Source: Acidobacteriota bacterium
GTDB taxonomy: Bacteria > Acidobacteriota > Terriglobia > Versatilivoradales > Versatilivoraceae
Assembly (NCBI GenBank): GCA_028875135.1
Contig: JAPPFQ010000451.1
Coordinates: 1 to 9,946, forward strand
DNA: 9,946 bases
Direction: 5' to 3'
The position numbers and the translations under genes were made by a program. Positions 1-6,165 of this stretch are shown piece by piece. The notes beneath the pieces are model-generated. The model searched no databases and was not told the origin of the DNA. It was given only the letters and a program-made list of their open reading frames with translations. Positions within the stretch are counted from its first letter, which is position 1, and each line of letters starts with the position of its first letter.

Positions 1-1695
1 GTCCTGCACCTGCTGGTGAAGCTGGATGACTGGTTTGGCGAGGTCATGGGGGCGGTGGAACAGACTTCTCGCCGGAACCGGACCCTGGTCGCCATGGTCT
101 CCGACCACGGGATGAACCTCTATCCGGCCCACGTCAATTACGGGTTTCCCATCAACCCCTGGCTGCGACGGCCGGAGTTCGGCGGACACACCGTGCTGTC
201 GCCGGAAGTGGAGGACTCCGATCATTCCTTGACTCGAGCGATTCCCGGGATGGATTTCACCAGGGTGTACGAAAGCCCGGAATCCCCTTACGGCGAGGCC
301 GTGCCCTTCGGGTCCAAGGGTTACTTCACGGCCTTTGCCGCCAATATGGGGAATCCGAGATTCGATCTGTTTCTGCGCCATTCCGATCTGAACCGACTCC
401 ACCTGCTCCTGATCGATTCTCTGCGCGTGCAAAACGATGTGGAAAAGCTGGATCGGGTGTTTGAGGTCTTCCAGCCCGTCTTCCAAAGGGTTCGTCCCCG
501 GCTCGAGGCGGATGCCTTCTCCCTGCAACAGGCCGCGGAGGTGTTCGAAGCGTGGTCGGAGCGGCATCTTGCAGCCGGAATGCCATCGGCCAGGGATGCG
601 GGCTCGCGACTGGCTTCCGAGTCGAGACTCTATCGAAACCAGGCCGCCATCCTGCGGCGGTTGTTGGCTTTGCCGTTGGAAGAGCAGGAGTGGCGCCGTT
701 TCATCCGGTCGGGGTTTGAAATCGACGAGGTAATCCCCAAGGGATACTTCGGTCCCCCCAACAGCCTGGAGCAGCTCGCCGACTACACGGTGGGCTGGTC
801 CAGGCCGGCCTCCGAGCGCTGGTCACAGTCGAGTGAATCGCCGTTTCGTACCTTGAACTACCCGAGTCGGATAACCGGCTATCGGGCGCTCAATCCGGAT
901 GCCTATGGGAACCGCTACCCCTTCAACTATTTCGTCGCCCCGGTCCCGCTGGAGGATCTGACCGGCTGGAAGGGGCCGCCGCTCCGGCAGGCGCTGTGGT
1001 TGCTGGCCTCGGAAGATCGCGGTCAGGCGGTCCTACTGGAGGCGACCGATGGAACGCTCTGGTATGCGCCCCTGAAGAATCGCGGGGAGTTGGCCAGGCT
1101 CGATGCGGCTGGGGTCGCAGGTTCCAGGGATCCTCTTGGATATCCGGGCCGGTTGTGGGCGCGTTGGCTCGATCCGCGCCGGTGGGTGTCGGAGACGGCC
1201 CGGCTCGATACCAGCCTGGCCCCGGTCATTCTGGCCGACGTCTTCCGGCCCAACTTTCAGGACTACTTGAGCGGCGAGAGTCGTGCCGGCGTTCTGATGC
1301 CGCTGGATGGGGCTGGGCGAAGAGAGGATCTGACGAGAGCGCTCCGGTTCCGATTCGAACAGGCTACCCCCGACTTCCGCGTCTGGATGCGGCACGGTTG
1401 GAACGTCAACACCATGGGCCAGCAGCCGGGTGGCAGCCACGGCGGGTTCCTGCCCTTGGAGACTCAGACCACCTTCATGGTCTGGGGAGGCGATGAAATG
1501 GGCCTTGAGCGGGGCCGCAAACTTTCCGGCGCCTTTCTCACCCTGGACATTGCTCCCACCCTGATGGACGCCATCGGAAGGCTCGACCCCGTCAGCCGGC
1601 GGATCGTTCCCGATCCGGACCACCCCTCGGGGCCTGAGTTTCCTCCTTTTCCCGGCCGGATCATTCCCATTCGGCAGGGGGCCGGAATTCGGTGA
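1..1695 (+). CDS. Alkaline phosphatase superfamily hydrolase (type I phosphodiesterase-like), 5' partial
   Basis: The reading frame is open from base 1, so the gene begins upstream of the window; the GTG at 16 is probably internal. Numbering visible codons from 1, a helix leads into TLVAMVSDHGM, where D35 and H36 are the expected metal ligands of the superfamily. Near the C terminus GGSHGGFLP supplies the third metal His (H480) and is followed by a DIAPT motif at about 516-520, the usual final helix of phosphodiesterases and sulfatase-like enzymes. The nucleophile Thr/Ser and first Asp would lie in the missing N-terminal part. About 440 residues separate SDHG from GSHGG, a large insertion of no recognised domain. 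It probably hydrolyses a phosphate or sulfate ester; the substrate is unknown. The gene ends in TGA 10 nt before the end of the convergent EEP gene, with no obvious terminator between them. Confidence 0.85.
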   Translation, partial: VLHLLVKLDDWFGEVMGAVEQTSRRNRTLVAMVSDHGMNLYPAHVNYGFPINPWLRRPEFGGHTVLSPEVEDSDHSLTRAIPGMDFTRVYESPESPYGEAVPFGSKGYFTAFAANMGNPRFDLFLRHSDLNRLHLLLIDSLRVQNDVEKLDRVFEVFQPVFQRVRPRLEADAFSLQQAAEVFEAWSERHLAAGMPSARDAGSRLASESRLYRNQAAILRRLLALPLEEQEWRRFIRSGFEIDEVIPKGYFGPPNSLEQLADYTVGWSRPASERWSQSSESPFRTLNYPSRITGYRALNPDAYGNRYPFNYFVAPVPLEDLTGWKGPPLRQALWLLASEDRGQAVLLEATDGTLWYAPLKNRGELARLDAAGVAGSRDPLGYPGRLWARWLDPRRWVSETARLDTSLAPVILADVFRPNFQDYLSGESRAGVLMPLDGAGRREDLTRALRFRFEQATPDFRVWMRHGWNVNTMGQQPGGSHGGFLPLETQTTFMVWGGDEMGLERGRKLSGAFLTLDIAPTLMDAIGRLDPVSRRIVPDPDHPSGPEFPPFPGRIIPIRQGAGIR

Positions 1696-1705
1696 GAAAT
1701 TCGGC

Positions 1706-2500
1706 TTACCCGTCGGGTGCCAACTGCACCCAGAGGGCGCGGTGATCGGAGAACCCGATCTTCTGCACCCGATGGGCCTGTGCCCTCAACTCCCTGAGGA
1801 AGATCCAATCCAGCTTGAGTGGAGCCCAGGAATGGGTGCGCCCGGTTTGGGTAAATGGCGTGGAGTATCCGGAGGCTTCCAACCTGGCCAGGACCGGGCG
1901 GACCTGGCGATGGAGGAAGGGCAGGGGAAGCAGGTTTTCGACCCAGAGAAAGTTTTGGGTGTTGAGGTCGCCGGCGATCACAGAGGCTTGGGGAAGTTTT
2001 GAGGCGGCCTCGAGAACGGGTTGAAGCTGCCGGTAGCGCTGCCTCAGGTTGATGCGGGTGTCCAAATGGAGGTTGACGAGGCCGACGGCGCCCAGGGGTG
2101 TGGCCGCGGTGGCGGTCAAGGCGATCCGGCAGCGGTTGTTGACCTTCAGGATAAACCGGGGCAGACGGACCACCTTGGGGTTCTGTAGGGGATAACGGCT
2201 GAGAATCGCCAGCCCTTGAGCGCCGTTCCTGCCGACTCGCTGAGCAGGGGCGAAAAGGTAGTCGTAGCCCAGGTGCTCGGCCAGTCGGGGGATCACGAGA
2301 GATTCCCGATCAGGATAGTGCTCCACTTCCTGGAAAAAGAACAGGTCGGACTGGAGGAGCCCGACGCGTTCCAGTTCTCCCAATATTTTTCGGAAGGAAG
2401 TCTCGGTGGCCAGGTTCAGGCTGGTGGCCGTCAAGCCGGGGGCCGGAGAGGGGACCGGCTGGTGGAGACTGCCGAATCGCGGTGCGACCTCCAGGCACAC
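1706..2500 (-). CDS. Endonuclease/exonuclease/phosphatase (EEP) family protein
   Basis: All EEP-fold signatures are present in order (numbering from the GTG at 2500): SLN at 27-29, FFQE with metal-binding E58, NLHLD with H145, GDLN with D178 and N180, LDWIF with D231, and the terminal SDH with D252 and catalytic H253. The family includes Mg-dependent DNases, phosphoinositide phosphatases and sphingomyelinases; which activity applies here is not readable. The 264-residue length from 2500 covers the catalytic domain. This start is only the first standard start codon: the frame stays open upstream to 2635 and encodes a convincing signal-peptide core just before it (see 2501-2572), so the true protein is probably secreted and longer. 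It lies downstream of the HicBA-like module on the same strand and converges on the phosphodiesterase gene. Confidence 0.85.
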   Translation of the reverse strand: MCLEVAPRFGSLHQPVPSPAPGLTATSLNLATETSFRKILGELERVGLLQSDLFFFQEVEHYPDRESLVIPRLAEHLGYDYLFAPAQRVGRNGAQGLAILSRYPLQNPKVVRLPRFILKVNNRCRIALTATAATPLGAVGLVNLHLDTRINLRQRYRQLQPVLEAASKLPQASVIAGDLNTQNFLWVENLLPLPFLHRQVRPVLARLEASGYSTPFTQTGRTHSWAPLKLDWIFLRELRAQAHRVQKIGFSDHRALWVQLAPDG

Positions 2501-2572
2501 CGCCCGGGTTCCGCCGTCGCCGGGGAGGGCGAGGGCCAGAAGGAACAGAAAGACCGGCAGGAGACCCTTGAC
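2501..2572 (-). other. Signal-peptide coding stretch of the EEP gene lacking a standard start
   Basis: Directly upstream of and in frame with the GTG at 2500, the minus strand reads V-K-G-L-L-P-V-F-L-F-L-L-A-L-A-L-P-G and then a short polar stretch. That is a textbook Lys + hydrophobic core + helix-breaker signal sequence. No ATG, GTG or TTG lies in frame between the upstream stop (2636-2638) and this core; only an ATT at 2627-2629 is possible. A TTG at about 2585 is one frame off and would be joined by loss of one G in the GGG run. The gene may therefore use a rare start, carry an indel, or have lost its start when the HicBA-like island arrived. Confidence 0.55.
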
Positions 2573-2603
2573 TGTGGATTGGCAACAGCCGTCGAAAAAA
2601 CGG

Positions 2604-2858
2604 TTACACGATGTTGTCGCAGGGAAAATGTTCCCTCACACAGTCGCTGATTTTGAACAATCTTATCAGTTGCTTGACGTGACCGATTTCGATTTCATAT
2701 TTCTTGCGTCGTCCGTGTGGGCCTCGAGGTAGAACGGCCATTTTTCCGTCAAAATAGACGAACCGCTTATGGGTTGTGTCCTTTGTTGTGTAACCAGGTG
2801 CGCAGCGGTCGAGTACTTCCGAAATCTTCCGGGAAGAAACTTGGCCGCTTGAAACCAT
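2604..2858 (-). CDS. HicA-like mRNA interferase toxin (putative)
   Basis: An 84-residue protein with the layout of the HicA dsRBD-like fold. An N-terminal helix (about 8-18) is followed by a strand with a candidate catalytic His (THKRF, H30), a hairpin strand FDGKMAVLPRG and then a basic C-terminal helix (about 53-70, KKYEIEIGHVKQLIRLFKI). This parallels the HicA order GSHH, VTVP, GTLRSILRQAGI. HicA toxins cleave mRNA and are neutralised by the HicB partner encoded beside them. Its ATG (2856-2858) overlaps the stop of the upstream gene as TGATG, so translation is coupled and the antitoxin-like gene comes first. Similarity is at motif level only; the usual Gly-Ser before His is Thr-Thr here. 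The region is clearly more AT-rich than the flanking metabolic genes, consistent with horizontal acquisition. Confidence 0.65.
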   Translation of the reverse strand: MVSSGQVSSRKISEVLDRCAPGYTTKDTTHKRFVYFDGKMAVLPRGPHGRRKKYEIEIGHVKQLIRLFKISDCVREHFPCDNIV

Positions 2859-3367
2859 CAGGCTGCCAAAGCTTTGACGGCTTCCGAGTCCGACGAGGAG
2901 TTCATGGAAGGATTGGCATCTATTTGCGGTTGGGGTCGGTCCGAAGCAATGCAGGTGACTTTGATTCTACATTCATGCTCTGCAGGCCTTTTCACCAACC
3001 AATCGGAATCTATTTCTCCTTTCCTAACACGGGTGACTGCCTCCTGCCAGTCCTTTTCTGTTGCTTCACAGGTGCTCCAATATAAATTCTCGACTTGGCC
3101 TTTGAACGCATCAAAGTCGATGCTTTCCTCTGCCAAGTCGATTAGCACGGTGCGATAGGACGCACGAAATTCTTCTGCCGCCTCTTTTTGATTGGGGCCC
3201 TTGGCCGCAAGTCCCCCCGGGTTCACCCCATAGATCCAAACATCGTCGCCTGTTTCTTTGTCCTCTATCACGAATCGCCCACTCGCCTCAATGTGGGCGA
3301 CGTATCCAGTTCCAATGACCACATCACGATAGGTGAACAAGACGGGGTATTGAGTTGTCGTGAGCAT
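2858..3367 (-). CDS. HicB-like antitoxin (putative), partner of the 2604-2858 toxin
   Basis: The ATG at 3367 is chosen because a strong ribosome binding site (AAGGGAAGAAG) lies just upstream. The frame stays open to an ATG at 3523, but the extra 52 residues look like non-coding sequence. The 169-residue protein starts with a strand-rich section (about 8-50: YRDVVIGTGYVAHIEASGRF, then DDVWIYGVNPGGLAAKG), then a helix EAAEEFRASYRTVLIDLAEE (61-81). This matches the HicB layout of a partial RNase H-like strand pair, a loop with Gly and an AxxxAR/FR helix. A longer alpha-helical middle and an acidic, Ser-rich tail follow; no clear HTH or ribbon-helix-helix is visible. Assignment rests mainly on fold pattern and on the overlapping HicA-like gene. 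It could instead be an uncharacterised family unique to this toxin type. Confidence 0.6.
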   Translation of the reverse strand: MLTTTQYPVLFTYRDVVIGTGYVAHIEASGRFVIEDKETGDDVWIYGVNPGGLAAKGPNQKEAAEEFRASYRTVLIDLAEESIDFDAFKGQVENLYWSTCEATEKDWQEAVTRVRKGEIDSDWLVKRPAEHECRIKVTCIASDRPQPQIDANPSMNSSSDSEAVKALAA

Positions 3368-3371
3368 CGCT

Positions 3372-3382
3372 CTTCTTCCCTT
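3372..3382 (-). promoter_or_regulatory. Ribosome binding site fixing the antitoxin start at 3367
   Basis: The minus strand reads AAGGGAAGAAG ending four bases before the ATG at 3365-3367. This purine-rich Shine-Dalgarno-like run supports the shorter 169-residue start over the open-frame start at 3523. Confidence 0.6.
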
Positions 3383-3405
3383 ACGAAAACTCGGATCAAA
3401 ACTCC

Positions 3406-3438
3406 GGGAACTTGTATTTTTTGCCAAAACAGGTTCCC
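3406..3438. repeat. Imperfect inverted repeat upstream of the antitoxin gene, candidate operator
   Basis: GGGAACTTG (3406-3414) and CAGGTTCCC (3430-3438) are inverted copies with 8 of 9 positions matching, separated by a 15-nt AT-rich spacer. A nested TCCC-TTT-GGGA palindrome overlaps the right arm. The repeat begins about 39 nt upstream of the antitoxin ATG, where an autoregulatory operator of a toxin-antitoxin operon would be expected. It could equally be a 5' leader hairpin. Binding is inferred. Confidence 0.35.
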
Positions 3439-3604
3439 TTTGGGACAAGGTGCCCGATAGATTGCAATTCAGTTGCCATTTGTCAGAAAGGGAGACAAAC
3501 TGGCTGTTTTGCTCGTCCGGCACTTGCAGCCAAGCAAGATCGGTCTCTAGCTCCGGCGATGAATTTCATGACGTTTCACCCGTAGCGAAACGCCCCCTTG
3601 TTCC

Positions 3605-3618
3605 TCAATGATAGCGGT
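3605..3618. repeat. 14-nt direct repeat, copy 1 (TCAATGATAGCGGT)
   Basis: Identical to 6021-6034 in the same orientation. This copy lies 238 nt upstream of the HicB-like start. Sequence after both copies is loosely similar (CGGC...ACT...CTCTG...). Two exact 14-mers in about 10 kb may occur by chance, but both lie upstream of an AT-rich two-gene module. Confidence 0.4.
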
Positions 3619-3661
3619 AATTCACCTCAGCGGCAAAACTGGCTCTGCGCCTGTTAACCGG

Positions 3662-3681
3662 GGCCCCTCCCGGGCCATTTT
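3662..3681 (+). terminator. Possible weak intrinsic terminator
   Basis: On the plus strand GGCCC (3662-3666) and GGGCC (3672-3676) form a five-pair GC stem with a 5-nt loop, followed by ATTTTG. The stem is short and the flanking genes are on the minus strand, so its role is doubtful. Confidence 0.2.
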
Positions 3682-3770
3682 GTCTTAAAGACTTTAGCTA
3701 CGATCGATCAAGTGTTTGAGACAGACTGTCCTTGCAGGATGCATCCAGCGACCCGGTGAGGTATGCGACA

Positions 3771-4790
3771 CTACGGCCAGGGGCGTCCGGCATCGGTGGC
3801 CTGGATCATCCGCTGCAGCCTGTCCACGATGAAGCGCGTACCCATGGCAATCAGTCTCTCGCCCTTTTCCGGGGTCGCCAGCAGCGCCTGCTCCTGGCGG
3901 GCGCGGTCTCTGGGGTTTTCCGGGTTGGTGGTCCGCTGGGCTTCGAAGGGCTCCATATACTCCCAGACCTTGGGTGACATGTCCGATTCATAGTTCAGAC
4001 CAGCCTGGTCGTATTCCTCCAGGGTGACGAAACGGACCCGGTCCGGATAGGCCGCCATGAGGATCGAGGTTTCGTTTTCGGAGGCGTGGCTGTGCGCGGT
4101 CTGGCGGGCCAGTGTGTCCAGCTTTCCTTCCAGCTTCTGCCGGTAGGAGATCAGGAAGGTGGCCAGCTCCTCGTCCGTGTAACCTTCCCCATAGGAGACG
4201 GCATCCAGGGTGACTCCGAGTTTCCTGCGCCACTCGGGGACCGCCCCTTTCAGCAGGCCATGGTTCCCGCCATGGCCGTTGACCACCAGGATGGTGCCGA
4301 AGCCGTGAGCGGTGAGGCTCTCGATCACGTCGAAGACGTAGGCCAGAAAGGTCTCCTTGCGCAAGGTAAGGCTTCCCTTGCGGGCCATGTGATAGGGGGA
4401 GTAGCCGACCGGGCAGGGCGTGGAAACGGTCACCTGCGGGTAGAGCTGGAGGGCGGCCTGTTGGGCGAACAAGGTGGCGGTGGCGGCGTCGGTGATCAGC
4501 GCCAGGTGTTCGTTGTGCTGTTCGGTGGAGCCCGTGGGCACGATGGCGGCCTTGAGGTTCCCGCTCTGGAGGTCTTCCCGAACCTCCTTGCGGGTTCGTT
4601 CCCACAGCAAAACCTTCTGGGGGTGGACAAATCCCGAGGAAGAGCCGGACATGGAGGAGGTGATCAGGGGCGCGGAGCGGGAATCGTAGGCCGCGGCCGG
4701 CGAAGAGGCGGCGGACCCCAGCATGGACCCGGTGGCCCCGGCGGCGCCCAGGGATTGCAGGAACCTTCGACGAGAGAACCCGGGTTTCAT
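3771..4790 (-). CDS. Tat-exported creatininase-family amidohydrolase
   Basis: A 339-residue protein of the creatininase (creatinine amidohydrolase) family. It opens with a Tat signal, SRRRFLQSLG at 6-15, followed by an Ala/Gly/Ser-rich segment and a likely AxA cleavage region near 32-34. The catalytic domain has GSTEQHNEHLALITD (87-101; metal ligands E90, H92, D101), a YSPYHM segment, NGHGGN (171-176, with H173) and HASENETS (235-242), all at expected spacing. The usual GPHLP after EQH is NEHLA here, so substrate specificity probably differs from true creatininase. Family members open cyclic amides or related bonds with Zn or Mn; an exported one would act in the periplasm or outside. AAGGTGA, about 10 nt upstream of the ATG, may be its RBS. 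It follows the PIN module by 89 nt on the same strand. Confidence 0.9.
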   Translation of the reverse strand: MKPGFSRRRFLQSLGAAGATGSMLGSAASSPAAAYDSRSAPLITSSMSGSSSGFVHPQKVLLWERTRKEVREDLQSGNLKAAIVPTGSTEQHNEHLALITDAATATLFAQQAALQLYPQVTVSTPCPVGYSPYHMARKGSLTLRKETFLAYVFDVIESLTAHGFGTILVVNGHGGNHGLLKGAVPEWRRKLGVTLDAVSYGEGYTDEELATFLISYRQKLEGKLDTLARQTAHSHASENETSILMAAYPDRVRFVTLEEYDQAGLNYESDMSPKVWEYMEPFEAQRTTNPENPRDRARQEQALLATPEKGERLIAMGTRFIVDRLQRMIQATDAGRPWP

Positions 4791-4879
4791 GGGGAGATCT
4801 TCACCTTTTCGTTAGTAGTGTGTCTTGTAACTTCCAGAGTCGGGTCGCGCAACTGCCTGAGCTTGCAGCACTCAGTCAT

Positions 4880-5053
4880 TCAACGTAACGCGTTAAGAAT
4901 AAATCCATAGCCACTGTCAAACCGAGGCAAGAGCACGCAATTGAAACTGCCGAGTTCCTCTACGATGTTCTGGTCATCGAAATCCTTGGAGTTCCTGTTC
5001 AAGAAACAGCTTCGCGGAGTACGAGCTTTTTCGAGATGGCAAAGAACGGATGA
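4880..5053 (-). pseudogene. C-terminal remainder of the PIN gene after the amber codon
   Basis: In the same frame as the PIN gene, with no shift, the 57 codons after TAG read SSVLCHLEKA, then SCFLNRNSKDFDD, then NIVEELGSFNCVLLPRFDSG, ending in TGA at 4880-4882. This is the expected end of a PIN protein: the helix after the third acid, the strand SCFLNRNSKDF with the last acidic residues, and a closing strand. Only one codon (TAG in place of a likely TAT or TAC for Tyr) separates it from the N-terminal part. That points to a very recent nonsense mutation, an assembly error, or amber suppression. Confidence 0.75.
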
Positions 5054-5485
5054 CTACACCAGCGCATCTTGAGGTGAAAAACCATGCTTACGCTGGTATT
5101 GGGTTGAGACAGCAAGGACAGATGGGTCGAGCGGCAACACGCTGGCCGAGTTCAACAAGCGGGAGCGTACTTGCTCAAGATTGTTGGTTTCCTCGTCAGC
5201 GATATTAATCAATAGCGCAGTCAGATCGCCAAACCTGTGTGCTCGATCTCGTTGGGTTGCACTTCGAGCAATCTGGCGAGGTTCGACATCGAGATCTTCT
5301 TTTATCGACTTACGCCGCTTTTGCCGCCTTGTTAGAGTTTCGTAGGGTTCTGCCAAGGAATATGCAGGTACGACGAGTTGCACACGCTTTGATTCACACA
5401 GACTCAGGATTTCTTCGCAACTCTTCCATTGATCTTGGAACAGGGCAAGCTCAAGCACAAAGTTCGACTCAACGTAGACGTTCAC
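5054..5485 (-). CDS. PIN-domain ribonuclease-like protein, cut short by an in-frame TAG
   Basis: A 143-residue product starting at a GTG that overlaps the stop of the upstream gene as GTGA, so the two are translationally coupled. MNVYVESNFVLELAL (first acidic residue E6 in place of the usual Asp), VPAYSLAEPYETL (E near 46) and FSPQDALV (D140) follow the PIN order of strand-acid, helix-acid and strand-Asp seen in VapC-like RNases. The frame is stopped by TAG (5054-5056) immediately after DALV, where related proteins continue DA(L/I)VYASVL. The coding frame resumes at once downstream (see 4880-5053), so this is the N-terminal 70% of a 201-codon gene. Without the final acidic cluster the truncated protein is probably inactive, unless the amber codon is read through. 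Codon and base composition are more AT-rich than in neighbouring metabolic genes. Confidence 0.8.
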   Translation of the reverse strand: MNVYVESNFVLELALFQDQWKSCEEILSLCESKRVQLVVPAYSLAEPYETLTRRQKRRKSIKEDLDVEPRQIARSATQRDRAHRFGDLTALLINIADEETNNLEQVRSRLLNSASVLPLDPSVLAVSTQYQRKHGFSPQDALV

Positions 5486-5940
5486 GCCACCACTTCATGT
5501 TCGATATGCCCATCCTTGATAGCTGTGCGAAACCCCGACTTGACGAGCCAACTCTCATCATTGCCAATCACTTCTGTCGTCTCGTCGGACAAGATAACAT
5601 CACCCAGCCATGCGGTTACGAGAAGCTCGAATGCGTAACCGCTGACGCAACGAGGGTCCAACCCAGCTCTCTTGAAATAGGGTGCGAATTCTGCCAGCGT
5701 GTCAGCCTCATAGTTCGGCGGAATTTGAACGGGATCAGTTCCCGCACCCTTCCACATATAAAGTCGGTCTGGCGTAATAAGGAGAAAAAAATCGGCGCTG
5801 CATGTACTGCCATGGGCAAGCATATTTCGTCTAGTCTGGGCAGCCCATTCGCGGGACGTTCCCAACTTGTTCTTGATCTCAGCAACGGCAGTCAGCCGAC
5901 CACTCCGATCGTATAAGGCTAGGTCTGGGGGAGTGAACAT
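5482..5940 (-). CDS. PD-(D/E)XK nuclease-like protein, operon partner of the PIN gene
   Basis: A 152-residue protein. Near its N terminus it has P5-D6 followed 14 residues later by AVAEIKNK (E21, K23), the metal-binding PD...ExK pattern of the restriction-endonuclease-like fold. Q35 in the following helix (WAAQTRRNM) resembles the Q/R residue common in such nucleases. A hydrophobic strand ADFFLLITPDRLYMWK (49-64) and a mostly helical C-terminal half follow. It is short, so it may be a single-domain nuclease or an accessory domain. Its stop overlaps the PIN start by 4 nt, so the pair forms one unit. The ATG at 5940 is the only good start below the upstream in-frame stop; the RBS is weak. The biological role of the pair is unknown; a toxin-antitoxin or defence function is inference. 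Confidence 0.65.
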   Translation of the reverse strand: MFTPPDLALYDRSGRLTAVAEIKNKLGTSREWAAQTRRNMLAHGSTCSADFFLLITPDRLYMWKGAGTDPVQIPPNYEADTLAEFAPYFKRAGLDPRCVSGYAFELLVTAWLGDVILSDETTEVIGNDESWLVKSGFRTAIKDGHIEHEVVA

Positions 5941-6020
5941 GAGAATACCCGGGGTTAGGTTGACACTGGCATACAGTCAGGTCGTACACCGTGGAAAATT
6001 TAAGGAGGATACGGTCAACT

Positions 6021-6034
6021 TCAATGATAGCGGT
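6021..6034. repeat. 14-nt direct repeat, copy 2 (TCAATGATAGCGGT)
   Basis: Identical to 3605-3618 in the same orientation, here 81 nt upstream of the PD-(D/E)XK-like start. The 225-nt gap 5941-6165 contains no other convincing feature apart from a plus-strand TAAGGAGGA at about 6000-6008 with no credible gene after it. Confidence 0.4.
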
Positions 6035-6129
6035 GCGGCGACTCTGTAGCGCAGATTATGAATCAGTCGATAGCGTACCACATATAGCGTGATCCTTCTC
6101 TCCTGTAGCTTCCTGGTACAGTTTCTCAA

Positions 6130-6150
6130 ATCACTGTCCAAAGAAGTGAT
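6130..6150 (-). terminator. Possible terminator hairpin after the amidohydrolase operon
   Basis: ATCACT (6130-6135) and AGTGAT (6145-6150) form a perfect six-pair stem with a 9-nt loop, 16 nt beyond the amidohydrolase stop. On the minus strand it is followed only by TTGAG, not a long T run, so intrinsic termination would be weak. Confidence 0.25.
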
Positions 6151-6165
6151 CAGGTGTGAGCAAGC

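Larger units (their letters stand above)
3368..3770. other. Non-coding stretch upstream of the HicBA-like module
   Basis: No convincing gene is seen in these 403 bases on either strand. They hold the module's RBS and candidate promoter/operator area, an imperfect inverted repeat (3406-3438), a small CGTTTC/GAAACG hairpin (3572-3592), one copy of a 14-nt repeat also found at 6021-6034, and a short GC hairpin followed by TTTT (3662-3681). Base composition is more AT-rich than the flanking creatininase gene, so the island probably extends into this stretch. Confidence 0.5.

Noticed and set aside
3368..3523. 52-residue N-terminal extension of the HicB-like protein starting at 3523
   Set aside because: It has no RBS and an irregular composition, contains the inverted repeat at 3406-3438, and lies upstream of a start with a strong RBS at 3367.
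4086..4910. 274-codon plus-strand frame antisense to the creatininase gene
   Set aside because: Gly/Val-rich shadow; the opposite strand carries conserved metal-binding motifs.
5239..5916. 225-codon plus-strand frame across the nuclease/PIN pair
   Set aside because: The minus-strand frames show coherent nuclease and PIN patterns and a GTGA overlap; this frame shows no family pattern.
5960..5988. TTGACA on the plus strand as a promoter
   Set aside because: The -35 match is perfect but no acceptable -10 lies 16-18 nt downstream, and no plus-strand gene follows.
6024..6092. 22-codon plus-strand frame (MIAVRRLCSADY start) after TAAGGAGGA, and a 26-codon frame at 3608 also starting MIAV
   Set aside because: The shared MIAV start follows from the 14-nt repeat. 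Spacing from the Shine-Dalgarno-like run is about 15 nt, the two peptides are otherwise unlike, and the 3608 copy has no RBS.
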